Of a stretch of 64,000 nt of DNA, positions 49,391 through 58,000 are shown in pieces (the stretch's first letter is position 1; each line of letters begins with the position of its first letter). Source of the DNA: an uncultured Acidimicrobiales bacterium (GTDB taxonomy: Bacteria > Actinomycetota > Acidimicrobiia > Acidimicrobiales > SHLQ01); assembly GCA_938041035.1 (NCBI GenBank), contig CALHYX010000081.1, positions 1-64,000 of the forward strand, written 5' to 3'. The notes under the pieces were generated by a model. It had not been told where the DNA came from, did no database searches, and worked only from the letters and a program-made list of their open reading frames with translations. The translations under genes and the position numbers were made by a program.

Positions 49391-50505
49391 ACCGCCAACG
49401 AGTCCTGATCTGGGGCGGAGGGCTGCTCTTCGTCATCGTGATGCTGGCCTTGTTCAGCCGCTCCGGCGACAGCGGTTTGCCCTTCGACCCCGACAGCCCC
49501 GGTCCCGCCGGAACCAAGGCGCTGCGGCTGCTGATCGAGGAATACGGGGCCGACGTCGATGTGGTCAGGGGCGAAGCCGGCGTCGGCGGTGAGCTCGATC
49601 GGCGAGACGCCGACGTCGTGCTGGTCATCGTGGACCGCATGGCGTCCGCCACCCACACCGAGCTCCGGGAATGGGTGCAGCGGGGCAACCTGCTGGTGCT
49701 CGCCGACGGCATTTCGCCCCTGGGACCCGATTCCAGCCCGTCGACGCTGCGGTCGCAGTGCACCATCGATGCGTTCGCGGGCCTGGGGCTCGAGAACATC
49801 ACCGTGAACGGAGCGCTCGACGTTGGACCCGACGACGACTTCTGCCTCGGCACACCTCGGGGCGCGGCCATCGTCAGCAGCCCGGTGGGCGAGGGGCGCA
49901 TCATCACCTTTGCTTCGCCGCAGTTCCTCGTGAACGAGTCGTTTGGCTCGGACGACAACGCGGTCGCCATCGCCGCCGCGGTCGTGCCCCGCTCCGGCCG
50001 CAACGTCGTCATCATCGACCCGAACCACATCGATCCGGGGGTGTTCGCCGACGGCGAGCTGCCCGGATTCGGCGACGAGTCGTTGTGGGATCTCGTACCC
50101 GACGGGGTGAAGTGGGGCCTCCTCCAGCTGATCATCGCCTTCCTGGTGCTGGCCGCCGCCCGAGCGTGGCGTCACGGGCATCCGGTGCCCGAGCCGCTGG
50201 TGGTGAACCTGGCGGGATCCGAACTCGTCGCCGCCACGGGCACGCTGCACGAACGAACCGCCCACCACGACCACGCGGCGCAGACCCTGCGCGAGAACCT
50301 TCATCGCACCCTGGTGCGCCGGCTCGGGCTACCGGCGGCGACCCCCGACGATGTGGTGGCCAAGACTGCTGCTGAACGCCTCGACCTCGATCCCGCCCTC
50401 GTCGCCCGAGCGCTCGATCGCTCCCAACCGGCGGGTTCCGAACAAGCCCTGCTCGATCTAGCTACACGAATACACACCGTGCGCCAGGAGGTGCTCGATG
50501 GCTGA
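49387..50505 (+). CDS. DUF4350 domain protein
   Basis: A 372-residue protein with an N-terminal membrane segment (VLIWGGGLLFVIVMLALFSR), an extracytoplasmic domain of the DUF4350 type (GPAGTKALRLLIEEYGADVD, then WVQRGNLLVLADG) and a second membrane segment (WGLLQLIIAFLVLAAARAWR) before a cytoplasmic C-terminal part with HERTAHHDHAAQTLRENLHR. The domain resembles the GATase-like fold of MoxR-neighbour proteins. It sits directly before the MoxR gene and overlaps it by 8 bases. Confidence 0.84.
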   Translation: MNRQRVLIWGGGLLFVIVMLALFSRSGDSGLPFDPDSPGPAGTKALRLLIEEYGADVDVVRGEAGVGGELDRRDADVVLVIVDRMASATHTELREWVQRGNLLVLADGISPLGPDSSPSTLRSQCTIDAFAGLGLENITVNGALDVGPDDDFCLGTPRGAAIVSSPVGEGRIITFASPQFLVNESFGSDDNAVAIAAAVVPRSGRNVVIIDPNHIDPGVFADGELPGFGDESLWDLVPDGVKWGLLQLIIAFLVLAAARAWRHGHPVPEPLVVNLAGSELVAATGTLHERTAHHDHAAQTLRENLHRTLVRRLGLPAATPDDVVAKTAAERLDLDPALVARALDRSQPAGSEQALLDLATRIHTVRQEVLDG

Positions 50506-51580
50506 CCAGCCACCCCAAAGCCCCTACGAACCGGAGTCGTCGTCCCCGGCGCCCCCGCCCGCCGCGGCGGCTGGGCTTCCGGCCCCGCCGCCCGCGCCGC
50601 CACCGGTCCCGATGCCGTCGGCGGCCGGCGTCTCCGAGACCCGGGCGCCGATCATGGCGCTGCGCACCGAGGTGGGCAAGGTTGTCGTCGGGCAGGACGG
50701 GACACTGTCGGGTCTGGTGGCGGCGCTGCTGGTGCGAGGCCACGTACTGCTCGAGGGGGTCCCCGGTGTGGCCAAGACCCTCATCGTCAAGGCGGTGGCC
50801 GCCGCGCTGTCACTCGACTTCGGCCGCGTGCAGTTCACGCCCGATCTCATGCCGAGCGATGTGTTGGGTCAGACCATCTACGAACAGGGGAAGGGGACCT
50901 TCAGTTTCCGGCCCGGCCCGGTGTTCACCAACCTGATGCTGGCCGACGAGATCAACCGGACCCCGCCCAAAACCCAGGCGGCGCTGCTCGAGGTCATGGA
51001 GGAACGTCAGGTATCCCTCGGGGGTCAGACCCGGCCGTTGCCCGACCCGTTCATCGTGGTCGCCACGCAGAATCCGGTCGAGTACGAGGGCACGTACCCA
51101 CTGCCCGAGGCCCAGCTCGACCGTTTCCTGTTCAAGCTTCAGGTCGGGTATCCCAACGCCGACCAGGAGACCGAGGTGCTGCGGCGCCACGATGCGGGAC
51201 TCAACCCCCACGACGTGAGCGAGGCCGGCGTGCAGGCGGTTGCATCGGCTGCGGATCTGACCCGGGCGCGGGTCGAGGTCGACGCCATGCGGGTGGAAGA
51301 TCCCATCCTGCACTACATCGTCGCCCTGGCCCGGGCAACGCGAGATTCACCGTCGTTGGCCCTCGGCGTTTCGCCGCGCGGCGCCGCGGCGCTGTTGCAC
51401 GCATCCAAGGCCTGGGCCTGGCTCGCCGGTCGCCCATACGTGACCCCCGACGAGGTGAAGGCGGTGGCGAAGCCGGCGTTGCGGCACCGGGTGCAGTTGC
51501 GCCCGGAAACCGAATTGGAAGGCGTCACCGCCGACAGCGTGCTCGACGCCATCCTCTCCTCGGTCCCCGCGCCCCGGTAA
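50498..51580 (+). CDS. MoxR family AAA+ ATPase
   Basis: A 360-residue AAA_3 ATPase. After about 45 Pro-rich residues come VVVGQDGTLSGLVAALLVRG, the Walker A loop GVPGVAKTLIVKA, the Walker B region LADEINRTPPKTQAALLEVM and sensor I VVATQNPVEYEGTYPLPEAQ, all typical of MoxR. These ATPases act as chaperones for assembling or activating partner proteins, often with DUF58/von Willebrand-like proteins. AGGAGG lies 7 bases before the ATG. Confidence 0.95.
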   Translation: MADQPPQSPYEPESSSPAPPPAAAAGLPAPPPAPPPVPMPSAAGVSETRAPIMALRTEVGKVVVGQDGTLSGLVAALLVRGHVLLEGVPGVAKTLIVKAVAAALSLDFGRVQFTPDLMPSDVLGQTIYEQGKGTFSFRPGPVFTNLMLADEINRTPPKTQAALLEVMEERQVSLGGQTRPLPDPFIVVATQNPVEYEGTYPLPEAQLDRFLFKLQVGYPNADQETEVLRRHDAGLNPHDVSEAGVQAVASAADLTRARVEVDAMRVEDPILHYIVALARATRDSPSLALGVSPRGAAALLHASKAWAWLAGRPYVTPDEVKAVAKPALRHRVQLRPETELEGVTADSVLDAILSSVPAPR

Positions 51581-51586
51581 CCCGCC

Positions 51587-52894
51587 ATGCCCGTACCCAC
51601 CGGCCGTCTGGCCATCCTCGTTGCGCTCGCGTCGATCGTCACCGTGTTTGTGCCCATGGCCCAACCCGGAGGGATGCTCGTGGTGCTTGCGGTGGTGGTG
51701 CTCATCGGGCTCATCGACTGGGCCCTCGCCCGCAATCCGGCGGCGGTGGAGATCGATCGGCAGTTTCCGCCGAGTATCGTGCTGGGCTCGCGAGCGCAGC
51801 TGCGCTGGGTGGTGACCAACACGACGAACGCGTCCATCCGCCTGGGGTTCGCCGATCAGCTGGCTCCGTCGTTGCGAGCGGCAGCGCGCCGGCATGCGCT
51901 CACCCTCCCGGCCAAGGGCATCGCCCGCATCGAAGCCGAGGTGCACCCCGAGCGCCGAGGTCGCTTCGACATCGACGATCTGTCGGTGCGCACATTCGGA
52001 CCTCTGGGATTGTTCGCCAAGCAGCGCAACCGGGTGCAACCACAGCTGCTTCGGGTGCTGCCGCAGTACCGGTCGAAAGACGAGGCCGAGCTGCGGGTGA
52101 AAAAGGCCCGACTGCTCGAGGTCGGGTTGCGGTCGGCCAAGGGGCGCGGCGGCGGTACCGAGTTCGATCAGCTTCGCGAGTACACGACCGACGATGAGTT
52201 TCGCCGCGTCGACTGGGCGGCGACCGCCCGCCTCGGCAAGCCGATCGTGCGCGACTATCGCGCCGAGCGGAACCAGACGGTGATCAACCTGCTCGACAAC
52301 GGGCGCACGATGGCCGGCCGGGTCGCCGATGTGCCCCGGGTCGAACACGCCATGGATGCGGTGATGGCGCTCACCACGGTGGCGACCCGGTTGGGCGACA
52401 AGTGTGGCCTGCTCGCGTTCGATCGCCAGGTGCGGGCGGTCGTGCCTCCCGGGCGCGGCAGTCACCAACTGGGCCTGGTCACCGAGGCGATGTACGACCT
52501 CGAACCGGTGCTGTTGGAGTCGGACTATCGCAGTGCCTTCACCGAAACTCTGGTGCGATTTCGCCGCCGGTCGATGCTGGTGATCCACACCGAGTTGTCG
52601 GCCCAGTCGGTGGGCGAGAACCTCCTGCCGGCCCTGCCGCTGATCGCCCGGAACCACGTGGTGATCGTCGCCGCGGTACGCGACCCCGACGTGCAGTCAT
52701 GGTCGAGCGATGCGCCGGATGCCTGGCCCGACGTCTATCGCCAGGCCGCGGCGCTCGACGCGCTCGCCGAGCGCCAACGCACCATCGCTCGGCTGCGGGC
52801 GTTCGGCGCGGTCGTGCTCGACGAACCGCCCGGCGACCTCGCGCCCCGACTCGCCGATGCCTACCTGCGGGTCAAGGCGGTCGGTCGGCTGTAA
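51587..52894 (+). CDS. DUF58 domain protein
   Basis: A 435-residue protein with two N-terminal membrane segments, a beta-rich external part (RQFPPSIVLGSRAQLRWVVT) and the DUF58 core FDQLREYTTDDEFRRVDW followed by the von Willebrand A-like start NQTVINLLDNGRTM. DUF58 proteins are the usual partners of MoxR. The gene starts 6 bases after the moxR stop, so the pair is co-expressed. Biological output of the pair is not known in this group. Confidence 0.93.
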   Translation: MPVPTGRLAILVALASIVTVFVPMAQPGGMLVVLAVVVLIGLIDWALARNPAAVEIDRQFPPSIVLGSRAQLRWVVTNTTNASIRLGFADQLAPSLRAAARRHALTLPAKGIARIEAEVHPERRGRFDIDDLSVRTFGPLGLFAKQRNRVQPQLLRVLPQYRSKDEAELRVKKARLLEVGLRSAKGRGGGTEFDQLREYTTDDEFRRVDWAATARLGKPIVRDYRAERNQTVINLLDNGRTMAGRVADVPRVEHAMDAVMALTTVATRLGDKCGLLAFDRQVRAVVPPGRGSHQLGLVTEAMYDLEPVLLESDYRSAFTETLVRFRRRSMLVIHTELSAQSVGENLLPALPLIARNHVVIVAAVRDPDVQSWSSDAPDAWPDVYRQAAALDALAERQRTIARLRAFGAVVLDEPPGDLAPRLADAYLRVKAVGRL

Positions 52895-52911
52895 ACCGGT
52901 CGGCGGTGAAG

Positions 52912-53901
52912 TCAGACCTTGTGGTCGCGGATGCCGCCGGTGATGCCCTGCGCAGCGGCTCGCCGTCCAAACGTCACGATGTAGAGGATGAAGGCCGCCT
53001 CGACCAGCACGCCGATGCCGACCCGCGCCCCGGTAGGGAGCGCGCTCGGTGTGACGAAGCCTTCGATGATTCCGGCGATGATGAACGCGACGATGAGGCC
53101 CATGACCACGGTGGCCGACAGCCGGCCCTCCTCGGCCAGCGCTTCGCTCCGCGATCGATCGCCCGGAGAGATGATCGCCCACCCCAGGCGTATACCGGCT
53201 GCCCCCGCGATCACCACGGCGGACAATTCGAGCAGTCCGTGGGGCAGGATCAGGCCCCAGAACCTGCCCTCCTGCCCGGCGGCGTAGAACAGTCCGGCAG
53301 CCAAACCCACGTTGGCACCGTTGTACATCAGGATCGCCGCGGTGCCCGCGCAGAACACGATGCCGGCAGCGAACGCGAAGAACGACACCTGAATGTTGTT
53401 GATCAGCACCCGAGTGCTGAAGGCCCCGGCGTTCTCGCTCGAGTAGTACGCCTCGAAGTCCTCTTCGACGTAGGCCTCGCGCAGCGCCGGAGGCGCGGTC
53501 GCATCGAGGGCGCGGTCGCTGTTGGCGATCCAGGCGCCCATCGCCAACGCCGGGACGAACGTGAGCGCGGTGGCGATCAGAATGAAGCGCCGCGAATTCC
53601 ACACCGCGGCGGGGAACAGATGGGTGAAGAAGCGGGCGAACGAGCGGGTCGAGCGCGACTTGGTGCCGTAGATCAGCGACCGGGCATCGCCCACCACCAG
53701 CGTCAACCGGCCGATCAACGCCGGATCCTGGTAGTAGGTGCGCACGTACGACAGGTGCGAGGAGGTGCGCTCGTACAACGCGATCAGTTCGTCGACCTGG
53801 GTCGGCTCCAACCTGCGAATCCGCTTGCGGGCATCCTTGGTCACCGAAGCGAGTCGATCCCACGTCGGCTGGTTTTGGGCGATGTATCGATCGATATCCA
53901 T
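52912..53901 (-). CDS. Stage II sporulation protein M-like membrane protein (SpoIIM/DUF95)
   Basis: A 329-residue protein with a 90-residue cytoplasmic helical start (MDIDRYIAQNQPTWDRLA) and about six membrane segments, including the family block NNIQVSFFAFAAGIVFCAGT and FWGLILPHGLLELSAVVIAG (the PHG.xE signature). SpoIIM in Bacillus helps recruit peptidoglycan hydrolases during engulfment; in non-sporulating actinobacteria it accompanies MoxR/DUF58/RDD genes. ATG 53901 is preferred to one 15 residues upstream. It is convergent with the DUF58 gene. Confidence 0.9.
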   Translation of the reverse strand: MDIDRYIAQNQPTWDRLASVTKDARKRIRRLEPTQVDELIALYERTSSHLSYVRTYYQDPALIGRLTLVVGDARSLIYGTKSRSTRSFARFFTHLFPAAVWNSRRFILIATALTFVPALAMGAWIANSDRALDATAPPALREAYVEEDFEAYYSSENAGAFSTRVLINNIQVSFFAFAAGIVFCAGTAAILMYNGANVGLAAGLFYAAGQEGRFWGLILPHGLLELSAVVIAGAAGIRLGWAIISPGDRSRSEALAEEGRLSATVVMGLIVAFIIAGIIEGFVTPSALPTGARVGIGVLVEAAFILYIVTFGRRAAAQGITGGIRDHKV

Positions 53902-53954
53902 CCGACTCGCTCCACTCGCTGGCCCGGCCGCACCGGTTTCGAACACTACGCTAG

Positions 53955-54887
53955 ATGTCCGTGGATCAGTATCGCGGCATCATCACCCCCGAGGCCGTCG
54001 TGCTCGAGTTCGAGACGGCGGGAATCGCCTCTCGGCTGCTCGCCCGCCTGATCGATCTGCTCGTACAGATGGTCGCGTTGTGGATGATCATCTTCGTGGC
54101 TGCGTTCGCCGCCGGCGCGGTGGGCGAGGTGGTGGGCCTCATCGCCTTCATCGTCACCCTCTTTCTGCTGCTGTTCGGCTACTCCGCCATCCTGGAATGG
54201 CTCTGGAAGGGTCGGACCCTCGGCAAGATGGCCCTCGGACTGCGGGTGGTCACCATCGAAGGTGCGCCCGTCGGGTTCGTGCAGTGCGCCATCCGCAGCA
54301 TGATGCAGCTGGTCGACATCTACACCAACGGTGGGGGAGTGGCCATCGTGTCGGCCCTGCTCACCCCGCGATCACAACGCCTCGGCGACCTCGCGGCCGG
54401 AACGTTTGTGATCCGCGAGCGGCGCAGCGCCACCGACGGCACCAGCCAGGCGATCGATTTCCGCCCCCCGATGGGCTACGAGCCCTACGCCCTGAGCCTC
54501 GATACGTCGTCGATGACCCAGGAGCAGTACGGCCACGTGCGTTCGTTGCTCCTGCGGCTGAACCAACTCGACCCCGGCTACCGCTGGCAACTCGAGAACC
54601 AGACAGCCGATGCCCTCGCCGCCCGGCTGAACCATCAGCGGCCCGCTCATGTGCATCCAACGTCGTTTCTGGTGTGCGCGGCGGCGGCGTACCAGCTGCG
54701 CCACGACAACTCGTCGTTTGCCTCGGTCTCGAACCAGTTCGGCGCCGGCGGCGGTGCTGCTCCGCCGGGTGGTCCGGGGCCGTACGGCGGGGGTCCGCCG
54801 GCTCCATCGATGGGGGTGGGTCCGCCGCTGCAGCACCTGCCGATGCCAACCGGTGCGCCGGTCGCGGTTCCGCCTCCTCAACCGTAG
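53955..54887 (+). CDS. RDD family membrane protein
   Basis: A 310-residue protein with the N-terminal RDD domain: ASRLLARLIDLLVQMVALWM with the Arg-Asp, then WLWKGRTLGKMALGLRVV and RSQRLGDLAAGTFVIRER, typical of the family. Two to three membrane segments. The C-terminal 120 residues are cytoplasmic, with a Gly/Pro-rich end (GGPGPYGGGPPAP). A TACGCT hexamer (53947-53952) suits a GTG start at 53961 two codons downstream as leaderless start, an alternative to ATG 53955. It is divergent from the SpoIIM gene and completes the membrane cluster. Confidence 0.88.
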   Translation: MSVDQYRGIITPEAVVLEFETAGIASRLLARLIDLLVQMVALWMIIFVAAFAAGAVGEVVGLIAFIVTLFLLLFGYSAILEWLWKGRTLGKMALGLRVVTIEGAPVGFVQCAIRSMMQLVDIYTNGGGVAIVSALLTPRSQRLGDLAAGTFVIRERRSATDGTSQAIDFRPPMGYEPYALSLDTSSMTQEQYGHVRSLLLRLNQLDPGYRWQLENQTADALAARLNHQRPAHVHPTSFLVCAAAAYQLRHDNSSFASVSNQFGAGGGAAPPGGPGPYGGGPPAPSMGVGPPLQHLPMPTGAPVAVPPPQP

Positions 54888-54897
54888 GGATCCGCCG

Positions 54898-54903
54898 TAC
54901 CCT
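54898..54903 (+). promoter_or_regulatory. -10-like hexamer TACCCT for leaderless cysteine desulfurase gene
   Basis: TACCCT ends 6 bases before the GTG at 54910 with no ribosome binding site. It would drive the desulfurase-mnmA pair. Confidence 0.45.
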
Positions 54904-54909
54904 TGAGGC

Positions 54910-56040
54910 GTGGACGAAACCGCTTACCTCGATCACGCCGCGAGCACGCCGATGCGGGCCGGCGCGCTCGACGCGTACAACGCGGCGGCGACCGGGCCGC
55001 ACGGAAACCCGAGCGGCGCGCACCGGCTCGCACGCGATGCCCAGCGGCTGCTCGACGAGGCGCGCGACGCCGTGGCCGCAGCCGTGGGTGGCGATCCGGG
55101 TGGCGTCATCTTCACCGCGGGTGGCACCGAAGCCGACAATCTGGCGATCGCCGGGGTGCTGGGTGCCCGCGGGGGCGTGGCGGTGTGCCCGGCCGCAGAA
55201 CATCATGCGGTGTTGTATCCCGTCGAGAACTCCGGCGGACGCGTCGTCGCTCACCGGGAGGACGGTCGAGTCGACCTCGACAACCTCACCGCCGCCCTCG
55301 ATGAAGAGGTCTCGGTCGTGTCCGTCATGGCGGTCAACAACGAAAGTGGTGTGATCCAGCCGCTCGATCCCATCGCCGACCTGGTGGCCAAACACGCACC
55401 CGACGCGGTGCTGCACACCGACGCCGTGCAGGCGGCCGCCTGGCTCGACCTGCCCGAGCACACCCGGCGGGCCGATCTCGTATCGATCAGCGGTCACAAG
55501 TTCGGTGGTCCCATGGGGGTCGGCGCCCTCGTCGTGCGCAACGAGGTCGCCCTGACCCCGCTACTCCAGGGCGGTGGCCAGGAACGCGGCCGTCGAGCGG
55601 GCAGTCACAACGTGGCCGGGATCGTTGCGCTGGGCGCCGCGATCGCCGAGACCGCAGCGGAACGGCTCGAAACGAACGCCCGCGTCGCCGGTCTGCGCGA
55701 CCGGCTCGCCAACGGCTTGTTGGAGATGGTTCCCGGCACCGTCGAGTCGGGCAATCGGGCCGACAAGGTGCCCGGATCGTGTCACCTGTGCTTCGAAGGC
55801 ATCGAGAGCGAGGCCCTGCTGTTCCTGCTCGAGCAGGGCGGGGTCTATGCATCCGCGGCATCGTCGTGCGCATCCGGTGCTCAGGAACCCTCGCACGTCC
55901 TGGCGGCCATGGGCGTGCCCCGCTCGATGGCCCGGGGGTCGCTGCGATTGTCCTTGGGGGCGTCGAGCACCGCCGCCGACGTCGATCGAGTGCTCGCGGT
56001 GCTGCCGCCCGCGGTCGAACGGTTGCGGGCCCGTGGCTGA
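54910..56040 (+). CDS. Cysteine desulfurase (NifS/IscS family)
   Basis: PLP enzyme that takes sulfur from cysteine as a protein persulfide. The 376-residue protein has AYLDHAASTPMR, AGGTEADNLAI, EHHAV, the PLP lysine K197 in SISGHKFGGPMGVGAL and the active Cys320 in SSCASGAQEPSHVLAAMG. The loop around Cys320 is the extended class I type. It overlaps mnmA by 8 bases, so the likely job is to feed sulfur for tRNA 2-thiouridine, alongside any role in iron-sulfur assembly. Confidence 0.94.
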   Translation: MDETAYLDHAASTPMRAGALDAYNAAATGPHGNPSGAHRLARDAQRLLDEARDAVAAAVGGDPGGVIFTAGGTEADNLAIAGVLGARGGVAVCPAAEHHAVLYPVENSGGRVVAHREDGRVDLDNLTAALDEEVSVVSVMAVNNESGVIQPLDPIADLVAKHAPDAVLHTDAVQAAAWLDLPEHTRRADLVSISGHKFGGPMGVGALVVRNEVALTPLLQGGGQERGRRAGSHNVAGIVALGAAIAETAAERLETNARVAGLRDRLANGLLEMVPGTVESGNRADKVPGSCHLCFEGIESEALLFLLEQGGVYASAASSCASGAQEPSHVLAAMGVPRSMARGSLRLSLGASSTAADVDRVLAVLPPAVERLRARG

Positions 56041-57067
56041 GCGCGTACTCGTCGGTATGTCGGGCGGGGTGGATTCCTCCGTGGCCGCGGCCCTGCTGCT
56101 CGAGCAGGGTTATGACGTCGTCGGCGTCACGCTCAAGCTGTGGGGTGGTGACAGCGACTCCGGCTGCTGCTCGGTCTCCGACGTCGACGATGCCCGGCGG
56201 GTGGCCCAGCAGCTCGGCATCGACCATCACGTGTTCAACTTCGGCGACGAGTTCGATACCCATGTAGTCGAGCCGTACGTGCAGGCTCATTCGCAGGGGC
56301 TCACCCCAAACCCGTGCATCGAGTGCAACCGCCACGTGAAGTTCGACAAGTTGCTGCGCCGGGCCGACGCCCTCGGGTTTGACCTCGTGGCCACCGGTCA
56401 CCACGCCCGTATCGCCGCCGACGCCGACGGGGTTCGCCGGGTCACCCGAGGCGCCGATGGCGCCAAGGATCAGAGTTACGTGATCTACATGCTCGACCAG
56501 GCCCAGATCGCCCGCGTGGTGTTGCCGGTGGGAGCGATGACCAAGGACGACGTGCGAGCGGCCGCCACCCGGCTGGGAATGCGCATCGCCAACAAGCCCG
56601 ACAGCCAGGATGTGTGCTTCATCACCGCGACGGGTGGGCGGTCGACGTTTCTGACCGACCGAATGGAGCTCACGCCGGGCCGGGTGGTCGATTCCGACGG
56701 CAACGAACTGGCCACCGTCGAAGCGGTGCAGCTGGTCACGATCGGTCAGCGCAAGGGCCTGGGGTTGGCGGGCGGGTTGCGCGAACCCCGGTACGTCACC
56801 GATGTCGACGTGGCGTCGGCCACCGTCACCGTCGGGCACCGCCGCGACCTGCTCGACGCCGAGACGACGACGCGGAATCCGGTGTGGTCCCACGAGCCGG
56901 TGACCGGCGAGCTGCTCGTGCAGGTGAACGCCCACGGCTCCGCTGAACCGGCCGACTTCGACGGCGAGGTCATCCGGTGGGCGAAACCGCACCGGCGGGT
57001 AGCCCCGGGCCAAAGCGTCGTGTTCTACCGCGGCGACCACGTGGTCGGTGGCGCACTGGTGGTCTGA
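56033..57067 (+). CDS. mnmA: tRNA-specific 2-thiouridylase
   Basis: Adds sulfur to U34 of tRNA-Lys, -Glu and -Gln. The 344-residue protein has the PP-loop VGMSGGVDSSVAAAL (10-16 core), the two catalytic Cys (C98 in NPCIECNRHVKFD and C195 in DSQDVCFI), ATGHHARIA and the IGQRKGLGLAGG segment, with a C-terminal beta-barrel. GTG 56033 overlaps the desulfurase stop by 8 bases. In actinobacteria this coupling with a desulfurase is common. Confidence 0.96.
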   Translation: MAERVLVGMSGGVDSSVAAALLLEQGYDVVGVTLKLWGGDSDSGCCSVSDVDDARRVAQQLGIDHHVFNFGDEFDTHVVEPYVQAHSQGLTPNPCIECNRHVKFDKLLRRADALGFDLVATGHHARIAADADGVRRVTRGADGAKDQSYVIYMLDQAQIARVVLPVGAMTKDDVRAAATRLGMRIANKPDSQDVCFITATGGRSTFLTDRMELTPGRVVDSDGNELATVEAVQLVTIGQRKGLGLAGGLREPRYVTDVDVASATVTVGHRRDLLDAETTTRNPVWSHEPVTGELLVQVNAHGSAEPADFDGEVIRWAKPHRRVAPGQSVVFYRGDHVVGGALVV

Positions 57068-57085
57068 GTACCGCTAACGAGGCCG

Positions 57086-58000
57086 TCAACCGGAATGTTC
57101 GCCGTACTGCCGCATGACAGCGCCCGGTTGCGTGGGCGTGAACAGAAACGCGCGCAGCGGTGTGAGGGCGAGCTCGTCGGTTCCGGCGTCGCGGCGGCGC
57201 AGACCGACATCGATGGCTTGCTCGAGATCGATCTGGAGGGCGAGGCCGAACGAACCGAGTGTGAGGTCGAGCGCATCGGTGTCGGCTGCGGCGGGCCCGA
57301 GGCCGAGGACATCGCTGCGGGGGAACAGCACCGGCTCCCGAAGGGCCATCTGGTCGTGCAACACCACGCCGGCGGGCACCAGCACCAGCCAGCGGCGACT
57401 GAGCACGTGGAGCGACCGGATGGCGAACCCGGCGAGGGGTAGGCCGACGGCGGTGACGATGGCGCCGGCTACCCACCGTTGGGCGGCGAGCAGTATCGGG
57501 CCGAGAGCGATACCGGCGACCGCGATCGCCCAGGCGAGCGGGAGCGGGCCTATGAAAACGGCCGCGGGTGCCCGTAGCGGGAGGCGCTGCTCGGCGCCAT
57601 AGGCCGAACCGGCGACGAAGGCCCGGCCGAGATCGGCGCTGAGGAGGGCGACGATGGCGGCGGCCGCGGTGCACACGCCGACGATCGCGGCGTTGGTGGC
57701 GTCACCACCGACCTCGACAGCCGCCCAGATCGTGGCGACCAGGCCGGCGGGCCCCGCCACCCGTATGGCGGTCAGGGTCGTTGTTCGCGGCACCATCGAT
57801 ACGACGAGCACGGCTGCCCACACCGCCCACAACCCGATCGACGCGGTGGTTTGGAAGGGCTCGTCGGCGTCGGCGAGCGCGGTCGCGAAGAGCGGCCCTG
57901 TCGTCAGGGGCAGAATCACCCACAGCACTCGAAAAGGCCAGGGCCCAAGTCCGAACATCGCTGCGACGATCCCATAGGCTCCGGTGCGTGGCCAAGTCAT
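57086..58000 (-). CDS. Hypothetical polytopic membrane protein
   Basis: A protein of about 304 residues with seven or so hydrophobic segments in the first two thirds (FRVLWVILPLTTGPLFATAL, GLVATIWAAVEVGG, AIVGVCTAAAAIVALL, IGPLPLAWAIAVAGIALGP) and a C-terminal domain rich in beta-type sequence (HVLSRRWLVLVPAGVVLHDQ, then DTDALDLTLGSFGLALQI) that resembles a PH-like/YdbS-type module. ATG 58000 overlaps the ligA start by 13 bases; ATG 58021 and 57958 are alternatives. It is convergent with mnmA and divergent from ligA. Function unknown. Confidence 0.68.
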   Translation of the reverse strand: MTWPRTGAYGIVAAMFGLGPWPFRVLWVILPLTTGPLFATALADADEPFQTTASIGLWAVWAAVLVVSMVPRTTTLTAIRVAGPAGLVATIWAAVEVGGDATNAAIVGVCTAAAAIVALLSADLGRAFVAGSAYGAEQRLPLRAPAAVFIGPLPLAWAIAVAGIALGPILLAAQRWVAGAIVTAVGLPLAGFAIRSLHVLSRRWLVLVPAGVVLHDQMALREPVLFPRSDVLGLGPAAADTDALDLTLGSFGLALQIDLEQAIDVGLRRRDAGTDELALTPLRAFLFTPTQPGAVMRQYGEHSG

